NCBI RefSeq assembly: GCF_002899675.1
Contig: NZ_PKUU01000013.1
Coordinates: 110,315-174,314 of the forward strand
Reading direction: 5' to 3'
Length of the DNA: 64,000 bases
From: Clostridium sp. chh4-2
GTDB lineage: Bacteria > Bacillota > Clostridia > Lachnospirales > Lachnospiraceae
Shown: in pieces, positions 35,995 through 43,998 of the stretch
How the letters are laid out: each line of letters opens with the position of its first letter
Position numbering within the stretch: position 1 is the first letter of the stretch
The notes under the pieces: model-generated
Seen by the model: the letters and a program-made list of their open reading frames with translations, nothing else
What the model was told of the DNA's origin: nothing
Database searches by the model: none
Position numbers and translations under genes: made by a program

Positions 35995-36388
35995 AACTGG
36001 GCTAGCGAAAATCAGCACGGAATCGGGAGGCGGGGCCGGGAAAGGAAGAGCACAGGGGCCGTCCGGGCCGGGGGAAGGAAGATGCAGCCAAATGGGATCG
36101 TATGGAACCCCTGTAGTGCTACTTAGGTCCGTAAGGACAGAACGAGGCAGGTAGAAACTGATTTCCGCCTCAGTTTCTAAAGCGCCGCTGAGCAGCGAAG
36201 TCATCAAGAGTTCACTGCGAATGGCGCTGGCCTGCCTCGTTCTGTCCTTACGGGCCTTAGTAGCTCTTAGGGGCGAATCCCGAATCCCATTTGGCTGCAT
36301 CTTCCTTCCCCCGGCCCGGACGGCCCCTGTGCTCTTCCTTTCCCGGCTCCGCCTCCCGATTCTGTGCGTCCCTCTCGCCAACCCCGTT
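35995..36388 (-). repeat. Giant two-headed palindromic element, copy A3
   Basis: 394-bp inverted repeat beginning aactgggctagcgaaaa and ending gccaaccccgtt. Arms include ggcggggccgggaaagg against its complement and ccaaatggga against tcccatttgg. In this copy the conserved core is on the minus strand (36197-36215, gtgaactcttgatgacttc as read in reverse), next to a second head TAGAAACTGA/TCAGTTTCTA (36152-36179). The internal loop read from the minus strand contains gggattcgggattcg, matching ggggattcgggttacg of A2. It faces A2 across the hairpin array. Confidence 0.9.
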
Positions 36389-36465
36389 AAATAACAATTT
36401 AAAGCTTTAGCCAGTTGGGGGGGGATAGATGATTAAAAAATATAACATTTTCGGAGAATATTATA

Positions 36466-36495
36466 TTGTCCTTGTATGGCTGGCTGTGATATACT
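36466..36495 (+). promoter_or_regulatory. Probable galK promoter
   Basis: TTGTCC (36466-36471), 18-bp spacer, TATACT (36490-36495), about 70 bp ahead of the galK ATG. Confidence 0.5.
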
Positions 36496-36566
36496 TTTGT
36501 CAATGACTGGTTGGCCGGACGAGTGGCTCAATACAGTTGGCATTCAGGGAAAAGGAGAATACGATC

Positions 36567-37859
36567 ATGAAAGAAAATGAGTTGATCCAGTTATTGCAGG
36601 AGGATAAGGCGAAGGCTTTGATGGCGGAGTTGTACGGGGAAAACAAGATTGCCGATAACTTAGCACGCTATGAAGATCTGATACATAAATTTGCGAAAGC
36701 ATTTGCTTCTCGGGATATGCTTTTGTTTAGTTCACCTGGCCGTACAGAGATTAGCGGCAATCATACGGACCATAATCATGGAAAGGTTCTGGCCGGAAGT
36801 ATTAATCTGGATTGTGTCGGGGTGGCGGCGAAGAACAATTCTTCTAAGGTGAATATTATAAGCGAAACATTTAATCAGAGTTTCAGCATTGATTTAAACC
36901 ATTTGGAACCCAGCGAAAAGATGGCGGGAACCATTGATTTGGTTAAGGGGCTGCTGGCAGGCTTTAAGGATACGGGGTATGAGATTGGCGGATTTGACGC
37001 TTATATTACCAGTAATGTGATCAGCTCTGCGGGAGTGAGTTCTTCGGCGGCATTTGAGATGCTTCTCTGTTCCATGATTAATGAGTTCTTTAATGAAGGA
37101 CGAATTGACACGGTTGCATATGCCCATATCGGAAAATATGCGGAGAATAAATACTGGAATAAGGCGTCAGGCCTGTTAGACCAGATGGCCTGTGCGGTAG
37201 GCGGCTTAATCACCATTGATTTCATGGAACCGGCGGTTCCGGTGGTGGAAAAGATCGCATTTGATTTCGAAGCTCATAATCACAGCCTGATTATCGTGAA
37301 TACGGGAAAAGGCCATGCGGATTTGAGCGAGGATTATTCTTCTGTACCTATAGAGATGAAAAAGGTGGCTGAATACTTTGGAAAAGAATATTGTTCGGAA
37401 ATATCGGAACAGGATGTTATTGAAAATCTTCAGAAAGTGCGTGAATTTGCAGGTGATCGTTCTGTTTTACGTGCTCTTCATTTCTTCGAGGAAAACAAAA
37501 GGGTAGAGGCGGAAGTGGCGGCATTGAAAGAAAACCGCTTTGATGATTTCCTTAAAAATATCACGGCATCCGGAAATTCTTCCTGGAAATGGCTTCAGAA
37601 CTGCTTTACCAACAGCAATTACCAGGAGCAGGGGATTACAGTCGCTCTCGCTTTGACAGAACTGTTTATCGCAGAAAAGCAGGTTGGAGCGTGCCGGGTT
37701 CATGGAGGCGGTTTTGCTGGCGTTATTATGGCTATGCTTCCTAACGAGGTTGTGGATGAATATGTGGCTTATATGGAAAAAGCCATTGGAGAAAATAATG
37801 CATACCGGATGAGCATTCGCCCGTATGGAGCGGTTTGTTTGAACAGGCTGATTGGGTAG
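36567..37859 (+). CDS. galK: Galactokinase
   Basis: 430 residues from ATG 36567 (SD 'aaaaggagaatacg'); an upstream in-frame ATG at 36537 has no SD. GHMP kinase landmarks: the galactokinase signature GRTEISGNHTDHNHG, the phosphate loop SSAGVSSSAAFEMLLCSM, and GACRVHGGGFAGVIMAMLP near the C-terminus. It phosphorylates galactose in the Leloir pathway. It is alone: no galE, galT or transporter beside it. Flanked by palindrome module A and a strong terminator. Confidence 0.95.
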   Translation: MKENELIQLLQEDKAKALMAELYGENKIADNLARYEDLIHKFAKAFASRDMLLFSSPGRTEISGNHTDHNHGKVLAGSINLDCVGVAAKNNSSKVNIISETFNQSFSIDLNHLEPSEKMAGTIDLVKGLLAGFKDTGYEIGGFDAYITSNVISSAGVSSSAAFEMLLCSMINEFFNEGRIDTVAYAHIGKYAENKYWNKASGLLDQMACAVGGLITIDFMEPAVPVVEKIAFDFEAHNHSLIIVNTGKGHADLSEDYSSVPIEMKKVAEYFGKEYCSEISEQDVIENLQKVREFAGDRSVLRALHFFEENKRVEAEVAALKENRFDDFLKNITASGNSSWKWLQNCFTNSNYQEQGITVALALTELFIAEKQVGACRVHGGGFAGVIMAMLPNEVVDEYVAYMEKAIGENNAYRMSIRPYGAVCLNRLIG

Positions 37860-37900
37860 TGGAATTGGAAGAGTAATAAGAAGATGTAATATTATAAGTT

Positions 37901-37933
37901 ATCAGGTCTGGGTTTACCAGACCTGATTTTTTG
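37901..37933 (+). terminator. Intrinsic terminator after galK
   Basis: ATCAGGTCTGG (37901-37911), loop gttta, CCAGACCTGAT (37917-37927), then TTTTT. Confidence 0.9.
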
Positions 37934-38094
37934 ATGTAGAAAAAATGATGGAATTGATTCAGAAAGCTGAGAAAGGAAGCGTTGAACGATAAGGTGTTTT
38001 TCGTTTATTCAGTAAAACGTTCAGTTCAGGTGATATAAATAAATTTTGCTTAAAAATATAGTTCATATCTGTTTCTTAATTATGATCTGCTATC

Positions 38095-39048
38095 CTATTC
38101 AACCGGTTTACCACATATTTTACAATAACCACGAAACTTTGCGATATTACCGCCACAATGAATACATCTCTTATGAAAGCGCAGATAATCCATAGAAAAT
38201 TTTGATCCCAGGTACTCTAAGGCCAGATTTTCTTTTTGTTCTTCCGTTAATTTTGAGAAGAATACGCTATAGATAGGCGAACTGGGATTATTAAGGGCCA
38301 TTACCTCTATTTGCTTTTTGCTGCTGGTAATTGCCTGAAGTTTGGGAAAACTATCATATTCACCGAAAGAACCGCGTATCATTTCACCCTCGATCACTAT
38401 TTTCGTAACATTTTCACATTTAGGAAAGATGTGTCTGATATCTGTTTTTAAATCACCTAAAATAGTTATGGTCTTTAAATTTCTGCAATTACGAAATGCA
38501 GATTCTCCGATCCGGATTACGCTATTGGGAATCGTAATGCTCAGCAGGCTGGTACAATTTTCAAAAGCGCCTGCTCCTATCTCTTTTAAAGTATTAGGGA
38601 GTGAAATATCAGTCAGACTTGTACAGCCTCTAAATGCATAACTTCCTATAAACTTAACGCTATTAGGAAGTTCTACCTTTTCCAGCATATAACATTGATC
38701 AAAGGCAGCAGATCCGATTTTTTCCAGGTTATTTGGAAATTCAACATTTTTTATATTGCTAGGAAAGCAGTGGTCTTCAATTTCAAATACCTCCTGTGGA
38801 ATGATGATATCTCTGCTTTTCCCTTTATAGCTATTTAAAACGCCGGCGACTATATCAAAATCATTATTTGCTGAGCCATTTTGTATATATACATTTTGTG
38901 CGTTAATATTGTATATATTATTAAAATTGTGAATAGCTTTCTCAGAAATAAACGGTGTTTTACAGTATGGACATACCATACAATCACTTTCATTATCTAC
39001 AGATATGGTGGCACCGCATTGAGTACAGATGCCTGGAACAAAGGGCAT
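38095..39048 (-). CDS. BspA-type leucine-rich-repeat protein between two zinc ribbons
   Basis: 317 residues with no signal peptide or membrane helix. N-terminal zinc ribbon CTQCGATIS...CPYCKTPF. Then about five LRR_5/BspA repeats of ~23 residues (VEFPNNLEKIGSAAFDQC, VELPNSVKFIGSYAFRGC, ISLPNTLKEIGAGAFENC, ITIPNSVIRIGESAFRNC). C-terminal zinc ribbon CIHCGGNIAKFRGYCKICG. BspA repeats are usually on exported proteins, so a cytosolic zinc-ribbon form is unusual; a protein-binding role is a guess. Lower GC than its neighbours. Confidence 0.8.
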   Translation of the reverse strand: MPFVPGICTQCGATISVDNESDCMVCPYCKTPFISEKAIHNFNNIYNINAQNVYIQNGSANNDFDIVAGVLNSYKGKSRDIIIPQEVFEIEDHCFPSNIKNVEFPNNLEKIGSAAFDQCYMLEKVELPNSVKFIGSYAFRGCTSLTDISLPNTLKEIGAGAFENCTSLLSITIPNSVIRIGESAFRNCRNLKTITILGDLKTDIRHIFPKCENVTKIVIEGEMIRGSFGEYDSFPKLQAITSSKKQIEVMALNNPSSPIYSVFFSKLTEEQKENLALEYLGSKFSMDYLRFHKRCIHCGGNIAKFRGYCKICGKPVE

Positions 39049-39392
39049 AATATTTCCTGTATGAAAAATGTATTCATACTTTTCCTTTCCTATTTTATCT
39101 ATTAATTATATAACAAAAATAGTACAAATTCTCACTTTTTTTAATAATATTTAAAGTTTTGTTTGGAGAATAAATATGGTACCCGTATGATTATAGTGCC
39201 GGTTACGTTTACTTTAGAACGGGATGAGCACTCCAGTATCCGGGATCAGGGGAAAAATAAAAAATGGGAAGCCATTATGACCTCCCCAAAAACTAACCTT
39301 GTAACTCTGTATCCCAACATTGGCTGCAGTATTATTGTACGATCTGGCGATTGCGCCGGATCTGCGCCTTCCAATGCTTCATGAATGGCGGC
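39049..39392. other. AT-rich intergenic region
   Basis: Promoter side of the LRR gene on the minus strand. A short plus-strand frame at 39163-39384 has no convincing SD or family resemblance. I see no repeat or RNA gene. Confidence 0.4.
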
Positions 39393-39758
39393 TTAATTAC
39401 TATTGTTATATTGATCTATCAGTCTTTGATTTTCGTCCAGCTGTCTTTCCAGTTCGTCTAATTCTTGAACCGAATTTTCAAACCGCTGTTTTGAATCTTC
39501 CAATCTCTTTTTGCTTCTCTCTAACGAAGTAGACTGATAATATGAAACGCCTATCACTATTATGAGTATTGCTGCAATGAGTGAGCCAATCAAAATATTT
39601 TTAGTTTTTTTGGCCTTCTCTATCTTTTGTATTGTTTTTTGTATTTCAACTACTTCTTTAAGATCCTTCGAGCCGTGAATAGGATATCCGCAATTAGGGC
39701 AACTTTCTGCTTGATCCGATATTTGTTTCCCGCATTCAGGACATTTTATTAAAGCCAT
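39393..39758 (-). CDS. Zinc-ribbon membrane protein with coiled coil
   Basis: 121 residues. N-terminal zinc ribbon [21 protein letters not shown] (first Cys to last about 6-26), a charged linker, one membrane helix ([21 protein letters not shown], about 52-72), then a ~45-residue coiled coil ([20 protein letters not shown]). SD-like 'ggggggaaagtt'. Function unknown; similar small zinc-ribbon membrane proteins are common in gut Firmicutes. AT-rich like the LRR gene next to it. Confidence 0.75.
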   Translation of the reverse strand: MALIKCPECGKQISDQAESCPNCGYPIHGSKDLKEVVEIQKTIQKIEKAKKTKNILIGSLIAAILIIVIGVSYYQSTSLERSKKRLEDSKQRFENSVQELDELERQLDENQRLIDQYNNSN

Positions 39759-40193
39759 AACTTTCCCCCCTACTTTTATGTGCCTATAATATCCTCTTGG
39801 AAGAAAATATCAGGCTATTCAATATTTTTATATAAGTTTGTACTACATTATACCTTATTTTTCATACAAATTCAATATTCTTATTATTTAATACAATAAT
39901 TTATGTAAGCGTTCAGCCTTCTGATACCTGCGCCTGCTCCGGCAGGATGAACGGTTACTAATTTATTAATAAATATTCAACTATTCAATAATATAGTTAT
40001 CCTATAGGGAATATGCGCCGTACGGCTGCTGGCTGAATTCAAACATGCAGAAACGCAATGGAAGACATCACCAAGGTTTCAGTAAAGGTAATTAATCCGT
40101 TAGCAACACGATAGCAACAAATACTCCCGGAAAGCCGCATAAATGCTTACATGAATCTTAATCAAATATTAAGTTTTAAACCCTCCATATTTT
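39759..40193. other. Non-coding AT-rich stretch
   Basis: Contains the 39905-39958 hairpin repeat. A 19-codon frame at 40058-40114 could be a gene remnant but is too short to support. Nothing else recognised. Confidence 0.4.
39905..39958. repeat. GTAASCGTTC hairpin repeat, copy 1
   Basis: GTAAGCGTTCA at the left and TGAACGGTTAC at the right (ends 39958) enclose gccttctgatacctgcgcc and a small cctgc/gcagg stem. The same ends and the same inner gccttc-gata-ctgcgcc recur at 59008-59051. Confidence 0.7.
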
Positions 40194-40222
40194 TTGACTA
40201 ACCCATAGTTGTATGCTAAGAT
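40194..40222 (+). promoter_or_regulatory. Promoter of the metallophosphoesterase gene
   Basis: TTGACT (40194-40199), 17-bp spacer, TAAGAT (40217-40222), 34 bp before the ATG. Confidence 0.6.
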
Positions 40223-40256
40223 AATACCTTGGAATTGAACGATGGAAAGGTAAAAT

Positions 40257-41780
40257 ATGAAATTACATAGATTTTTAACTCTGCTCACCTATATTCTTCT
40301 GTTGGCGGGCTGTTTTGGAATCGTATATATCGTATCTAAGCTTGCGGAGCCGAATCATCCGGTTGTGATAGAGGAAACTACGGAAACGGGCGGATATGAG
40401 GAGGCTACGCCTTCTGAGGCGGAGGAAGAGACGAAAGAGGCAACTCCTTCCGATGGAAAGGAGGAGACGGCCCCGCAGGAAACGATTCCTGCATGGAAAA
40501 AGGGGTGGCATAGGACAGAAAAAGCGGAACCGGAACAGGTGGAAGAGGAGCCGAAAGGGCCGCCGGAGATTATATTTGCCAGCGATCTGCATCTGCTTGC
40601 GGATTCTTTATTCGATGACGGCGAGGCGTTTAAAAAGAGAGTTGCGGCGGACGACGGCAAGATTATTCCTTATGTTTCTCCTATTATTGATGCATTTTTA
40701 GATGAAGTGATTGAGGCAGAGCCTACGGCGCTGGTTTTGGGAGGCGATCTGACTTTTTATGGGGAAAAGGAAAGCCATCTGCAGCTGGCTGAGAAGCTGA
40801 AACGTGTGGAGGAAGCGGGAATTGACGTAGTCGTGATTCCGGGAAATCATGATATCAATACGAAAAATGCGAAATCTTACATAGGGAAAGAGGCCGGGAA
40901 GGCGGAAGACATCGGGCCGGAGGAATTTGCGGAAATCTATGGCGAATTCGGTTATGAGGAAGCTTTGGCCAGGGATGAAAATTCTTTGAGTTATATATGG
41001 GAGCTGGATGATAAAAACTGGCTGATGATGCTGGATTCCTGTCAGTATGAGCCGAAAAATCTGGTGGTGGGAAGGATAAAGCCGGAGACACTTTTGTGGA
41101 TGCAGGAGCAGTTTGATGCGGCCAAAGAGCTGGGGATTCAGGTGATACCGGCCGCCCATCACAACATTCTGGATCAAAGCCGTTTGTATACCACCGAGTG
41201 CAAGATGGACGATAATATGGATGTGGTGGATCTTTTAGAGGCCAATGATGTTCCGGTGTTTTTAAGCGGACATATGCATTTACAGAGGATAAAAAAGCAT
41301 AGGCCGGAGCCGGGAGCGGATGTGGACGCATATGGAATCAGTGAGATCATCAATACCTCCTTTGCCATGCCTCCCTGCCAGTACGGCGTGATGAAATGGG
41401 GGGAGGATGGAAGCCTCAGCTATCATGTGAAATCTGTGGATGTGGAAGCATGGGCCAGGCGGCAGGAAGGGGAAATCGATGAGAACCTGCTCCATTTTAA
41501 TGAATACAGCCGCTGGTTTTTAAAAGAGGTGATGGCGGGAAAGGTGGATCGGGAGCTTGAAAACCTGCCGGAAGAACACCGGGAAGCCATGACCGGGCTG
41601 TATGCGGATATTTATTATGATTACTGCCGCGGCGAGGCTGTGGATGCTAAGGAAGTGAGGAGAAGCAGCGCATACCGGCTGTGGGAGAGGAATCGGCCGG
41701 ATCACAGGTATAGGACGGATATTGACGATATGTTAAATGATATGACCCGGGAAAATTTTATCTGGGAAGAGGAGAGATAG
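40257..41780 (+). CDS. Membrane-anchored metallophosphoesterase
   Basis: 507 residues. An N-terminal hydrophobic helix (LLTYILLLAGCFGIVYIVS) includes a possible lipobox LLAGC; a ~65-residue Glu/Thr/Pro-rich linker follows. Calcineurin-like domain: FASDLHLLADS, LVLGGDLTFYGE, VIPGNHDINTK and VFLSGHMHLQR. It acts outside the cell on a phosphate ester or a wall component; substrate unknown. Single gene with its own promoter and a strong terminator. Confidence 0.88.
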   Translation: MKLHRFLTLLTYILLLAGCFGIVYIVSKLAEPNHPVVIEETTETGGYEEATPSEAEEETKEATPSDGKEETAPQETIPAWKKGWHRTEKAEPEQVEEEPKGPPEIIFASDLHLLADSLFDDGEAFKKRVAADDGKIIPYVSPIIDAFLDEVIEAEPTALVLGGDLTFYGEKESHLQLAEKLKRVEEAGIDVVVIPGNHDINTKNAKSYIGKEAGKAEDIGPEEFAEIYGEFGYEEALARDENSLSYIWELDDKNWLMMLDSCQYEPKNLVVGRIKPETLLWMQEQFDAAKELGIQVIPAAHHNILDQSRLYTTECKMDDNMDVVDLLEANDVPVFLSGHMHLQRIKKHRPEPGADVDAYGISEIINTSFAMPPCQYGVMKWGEDGSLSYHVKSVDVEAWARRQEGEIDENLLHFNEYSRWFLKEVMAGKVDRELENLPEEHREAMTGLYADIYYDYCRGEAVDAKEVRRSSAYRLWERNRPDHRYRTDIDDMLNDMTRENFIWEEER

Positions 41781-41811
41781 GCGGGATACAGGAGCCTGTC
41801 TGTAAGCCGGG

Positions 41812-41864
41812 CGCGCCGGCGGTTGAAAATCAGGGAATGGTTTTCGGCCGCCGGCGCGTTCTTA
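41812..41864 (+). terminator. Intrinsic terminator
   Basis: CGCGCCGGCGG (41812-41822) pairs perfectly with CCGCCGGCGCG (41848-41858); inner ttgaaaa/ttttcgg extends the stem; ttctta follows. Confidence 0.75.
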
Positions 41865-42007
41865 TTTGCAGCGGGCAGGGGGTAAATTTGTGTAAAAATT
41901 TTTTGCAAATGTTCTATCTGTTCAAATGGGCCCGGGGAGTTTATGATAAGACATGTAAGAACGAGAGAAACCAAAGCGCTTGGAAAGAAATAGGTTGGAG
42001 GTAAGGT

Positions 42008-42460
42008 ATGAATCAGTTAATCAGTGAAAATTGTATTGTATTTGATATTGACGCAGCAGAGAAAAAGGATGTAATCAGAGCTCTTGTGAAGGAACTTCAC
42101 GCGGCGGGAAAGATTACGGATGAAGAAGTATTTTTTGAGGATGTGCTGGCAAGGGAAGCCATCGCGCCGACTTACGTAGGATTTGAAATGGGTCTGCCTC
42201 ATGGAAAGACCGATCATGTGCTGGAAGCTTCCGTTTGTTTTGGAAGAACGGTTAAGCCGGTGATCTGGAATGAGGAGAGCGGGGAAACGGCCGATCTGGT
42301 GATCCTGATCGCAGTTCCGGCCAAAGAAGCAGGGGATACCCACATGAAGATTCTGGCGAATCTGTCCAGAAAGCTGATGCATGAGGATTTCAGGGAATCA
42401 CTGAGAAACAGCACAAAAGATGAGGTATTTAAAATTCTTGTAGAAGTTTTGGAGGGGTAA
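42008..42460 (+). CDS. PTS fructose-type EIIA component
   Basis: 150 residues, PTS_EIIA_2 (mannitol/fructose) domain. The phosphorylated histidine lies in MGLPHGKTDHV, and the ending HEDFRESLRNSTKDEVFKIL is typical. It takes phosphate from HPr and passes it to EIIB. First gene of a split three-chain fructose-class permease operon (EIIA-EIIC-EIIB), SD 'ggttggaggtaag'. Confidence 0.93.
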   Translation: MNQLISENCIVFDIDAAEKKDVIRALVKELHAAGKITDEEVFFEDVLAREAIAPTYVGFEMGLPHGKTDHVLEASVCFGRTVKPVIWNEESGETADLVILIAVPAKEAGDTHMKILANLSRKLMHEDFRESLRNSTKDEVFKILVEVLEG

Positions 42461-42465
42461 TTAAT

Positions 42466-43533
42466 ATGAAAGAGCAGATTAAGATTCTTAAAAAACATAT
42501 ATTAACGGGTACGTCCCATATGATTCCATTTATTGTAGCCGGCGGTATTTTATTTTCTATCTCGGTTATGCTGAATCCGGCGGGAGCTGCAACTCCTACG
42601 GAAGGCTGGCTGGCCGGTTTGGCACAGATCGGTCTTGGCGGACTGACTTTATTCGTTCCGGTTCTCGGCGGATACATCGCTTATTCCATAGCGGATAAAC
42701 CCGGTTTGGCTCCCGGTATGATCGGCGCATATCTTGCCAACAGCATGGGCGCAGGTTTCCTGGGCGGTATGGCGGCAGGTTTAATCGCCGGTGTGGTTGT
42801 AAAACAGTTAAAGAGAATTCAGCTTCCGATTTCTTTGAAAACATTGGGTTCCATTTTCATCTACCCGTTGGTAGGAACATTTATTACAGGCGGTATTATC
42901 GTATGGGGTATCGGTACTCCGATCGCATTTATTATGCAGTCACTGACCGCATGGTTATCCGGTCTTGGCGACGTGGGCAAGGTTCCGTTAGCATCTATTC
43001 TGGGCGCTATGACGGCATTTGATATGGGCGGCCCTATCAACAAAGTAGCAACCTTATTTGCACAGACACAGGTGGATACCCTTCCTTACTTAATGGGCGG
43101 CGTTGGCGTAGCAATCTGTACACCTCCTATCGGTATGGGAATCGCAACTTTATTAGCACCTAAAAAATATAACGCAGAAGAAAAAGAAGCAGGAAAAGCC
43201 GCAATCCTCATGGGGTGTGTGGGAATCACTGAGGGAGCGATCCCATTTGCAGCAAATGATCCGCTGCGCGTTATCCCGTCTCTGATTGTGGGCGCTGTTG
43301 TCGGAAACATCATTCCTTTCTTAACCGGAGTATTGAATCATGCTCCTTGGGGCGGAATTATCGTTCTGCCGGTTGTAGAAGGACGTATCTGGTATGTAAT
43401 TTCCGTATTAGCAGGTGGATTAGTGACCGCACTTATGGTAAACTTATTAAAGAAGAACAACATGGACGATTCACCTGCAAAGGTGGAATCAGACGATGAC
43501 GGATTAGACGAAATCACATTTGATGAATTATAA
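42466..43533 (+). CDS. PTS fructose-type EIIC permease
   Basis: 355 residues, about 9-10 membrane helices, PTS_EIIC_2 type. TGTSHMIPFIVAGGILFSIS at the start and MGCVGITEGAIPFAANDP (the conserved GITEGAIPF substrate-site motif) are diagnostic. A short acidic C-terminal tail replaces the fused EIIB seen in FruA. Starts 5 bp after EIIA with SD 'ggaggggtaatta'. The imported sugar is phosphorylated on entry; fructose or a related hexose is inferred. Confidence 0.93.
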   Translation: MKEQIKILKKHILTGTSHMIPFIVAGGILFSISVMLNPAGAATPTEGWLAGLAQIGLGGLTLFVPVLGGYIAYSIADKPGLAPGMIGAYLANSMGAGFLGGMAAGLIAGVVVKQLKRIQLPISLKTLGSIFIYPLVGTFITGGIIVWGIGTPIAFIMQSLTAWLSGLGDVGKVPLASILGAMTAFDMGGPINKVATLFAQTQVDTLPYLMGGVGVAICTPPIGMGIATLLAPKKYNAEEKEAGKAAILMGCVGITEGAIPFAANDPLRVIPSLIVGAVVGNIIPFLTGVLNHAPWGGIIVLPVVEGRIWYVISVLAGGLVTALMVNLLKKNNMDDSPAKVESDDDGLDEITFDEL

Positions 43534-43563
43534 TAAGCCGGAAATGGCGGAAGGAGAAAATAT

Positions 43564-43872
43564 ATGAAAGTAGTAGGAATTACATCTTGCCCATCTGGGG
43601 TAGCACACACTTATATGGCAGCGGAGGCTCTTAAACTGTCAGGACAGAAGCTTGGAATCGATGTGAAGATTGAAACACAGGGAGGCGCAGGCGTTGAAAA
43701 CCAGCTGACCCAGAAGGATATCGATGAGGCTGTATGCGTGGTTTTGGTAAATGACGTGGCGCTGGAAGGTCTGGACCGTTTTAAAGGGAAAAAGGTTCTG
43801 AAAATGGGAGTTTCTGATTTAATCAAGAAATCAGACGCTGTAATGAAGAAGATTCAGGATACATTTCAGTAA
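43564..43872 (+). CDS. PTS fructose-type EIIB component
   Basis: 102 residues. The phospho-cysteine lies in GITSCPSGVAHTYMAAEAL, exactly the fructose EIIB signature. Conserved ETQGGAGVENQLT follows. Cytoplasmic. Last structural gene; a strong hairpin separates it from the regulator. Confidence 0.94.
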   Translation: MKVVGITSCPSGVAHTYMAAEALKLSGQKLGIDVKIETQGGAGVENQLTQKDIDEAVCVVLVNDVALEGLDRFKGKKVLKMGVSDLIKKSDAVMKKIQDTFQ

Positions 43873-43898
43873 GGTTTCATTAATAAGGGGAGTATTTG

Positions 43899-43932
43899 GA
43901 AAGAGGAGATGGGGAGCATTCTCCTCTTTCTG
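43899..43932 (+). terminator. Hairpin between PTS EIIB and its regulator
   Basis: GAAAGAGGAG (43899-43908) pairs with CTCCTCTTTC (43921-43930), loop 12 nt, followed by tgg rather than a T run. It may be a partial terminator or a processing site separating enzyme and regulator expression. It also argues against translation starting inside it at 43909. Confidence 0.5.
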
Positions 43933-43998
43933 GTAATTGTTCCGTATTTTCACAATTACTTTTTCTATCATAATTTACATTCGGAATGGCGGGGGCTT

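Noticed and set aside
35962..36381. 139-codon minus-strand frame, and its counterpart at 46847-47242
   Set aside because: They lie wholly within palindromes A3 and B3; open frames arise from the mirrored arms, with no SD and no recognisable domain.
39163..39384. 73-codon plus-strand frame
   Set aside because: No SD, no resemblance to a family, lies opposite the control region of minus-strand genes.
40058..40114. Short frame MEDITKVSVKVINPLATR ending at a stop, possibly the tail of a lost integrase
   Set aside because: Only 18 residues; the upstream frame closes quickly and I cannot name the family with confidence.
41971..41983. CCAAAGCGCTTGG before the PTS operon as a CcpA cre site
   Set aside because: Centre matches cre, but the outer positions differ from TGNAANCGNWNNCA; too weak to list.
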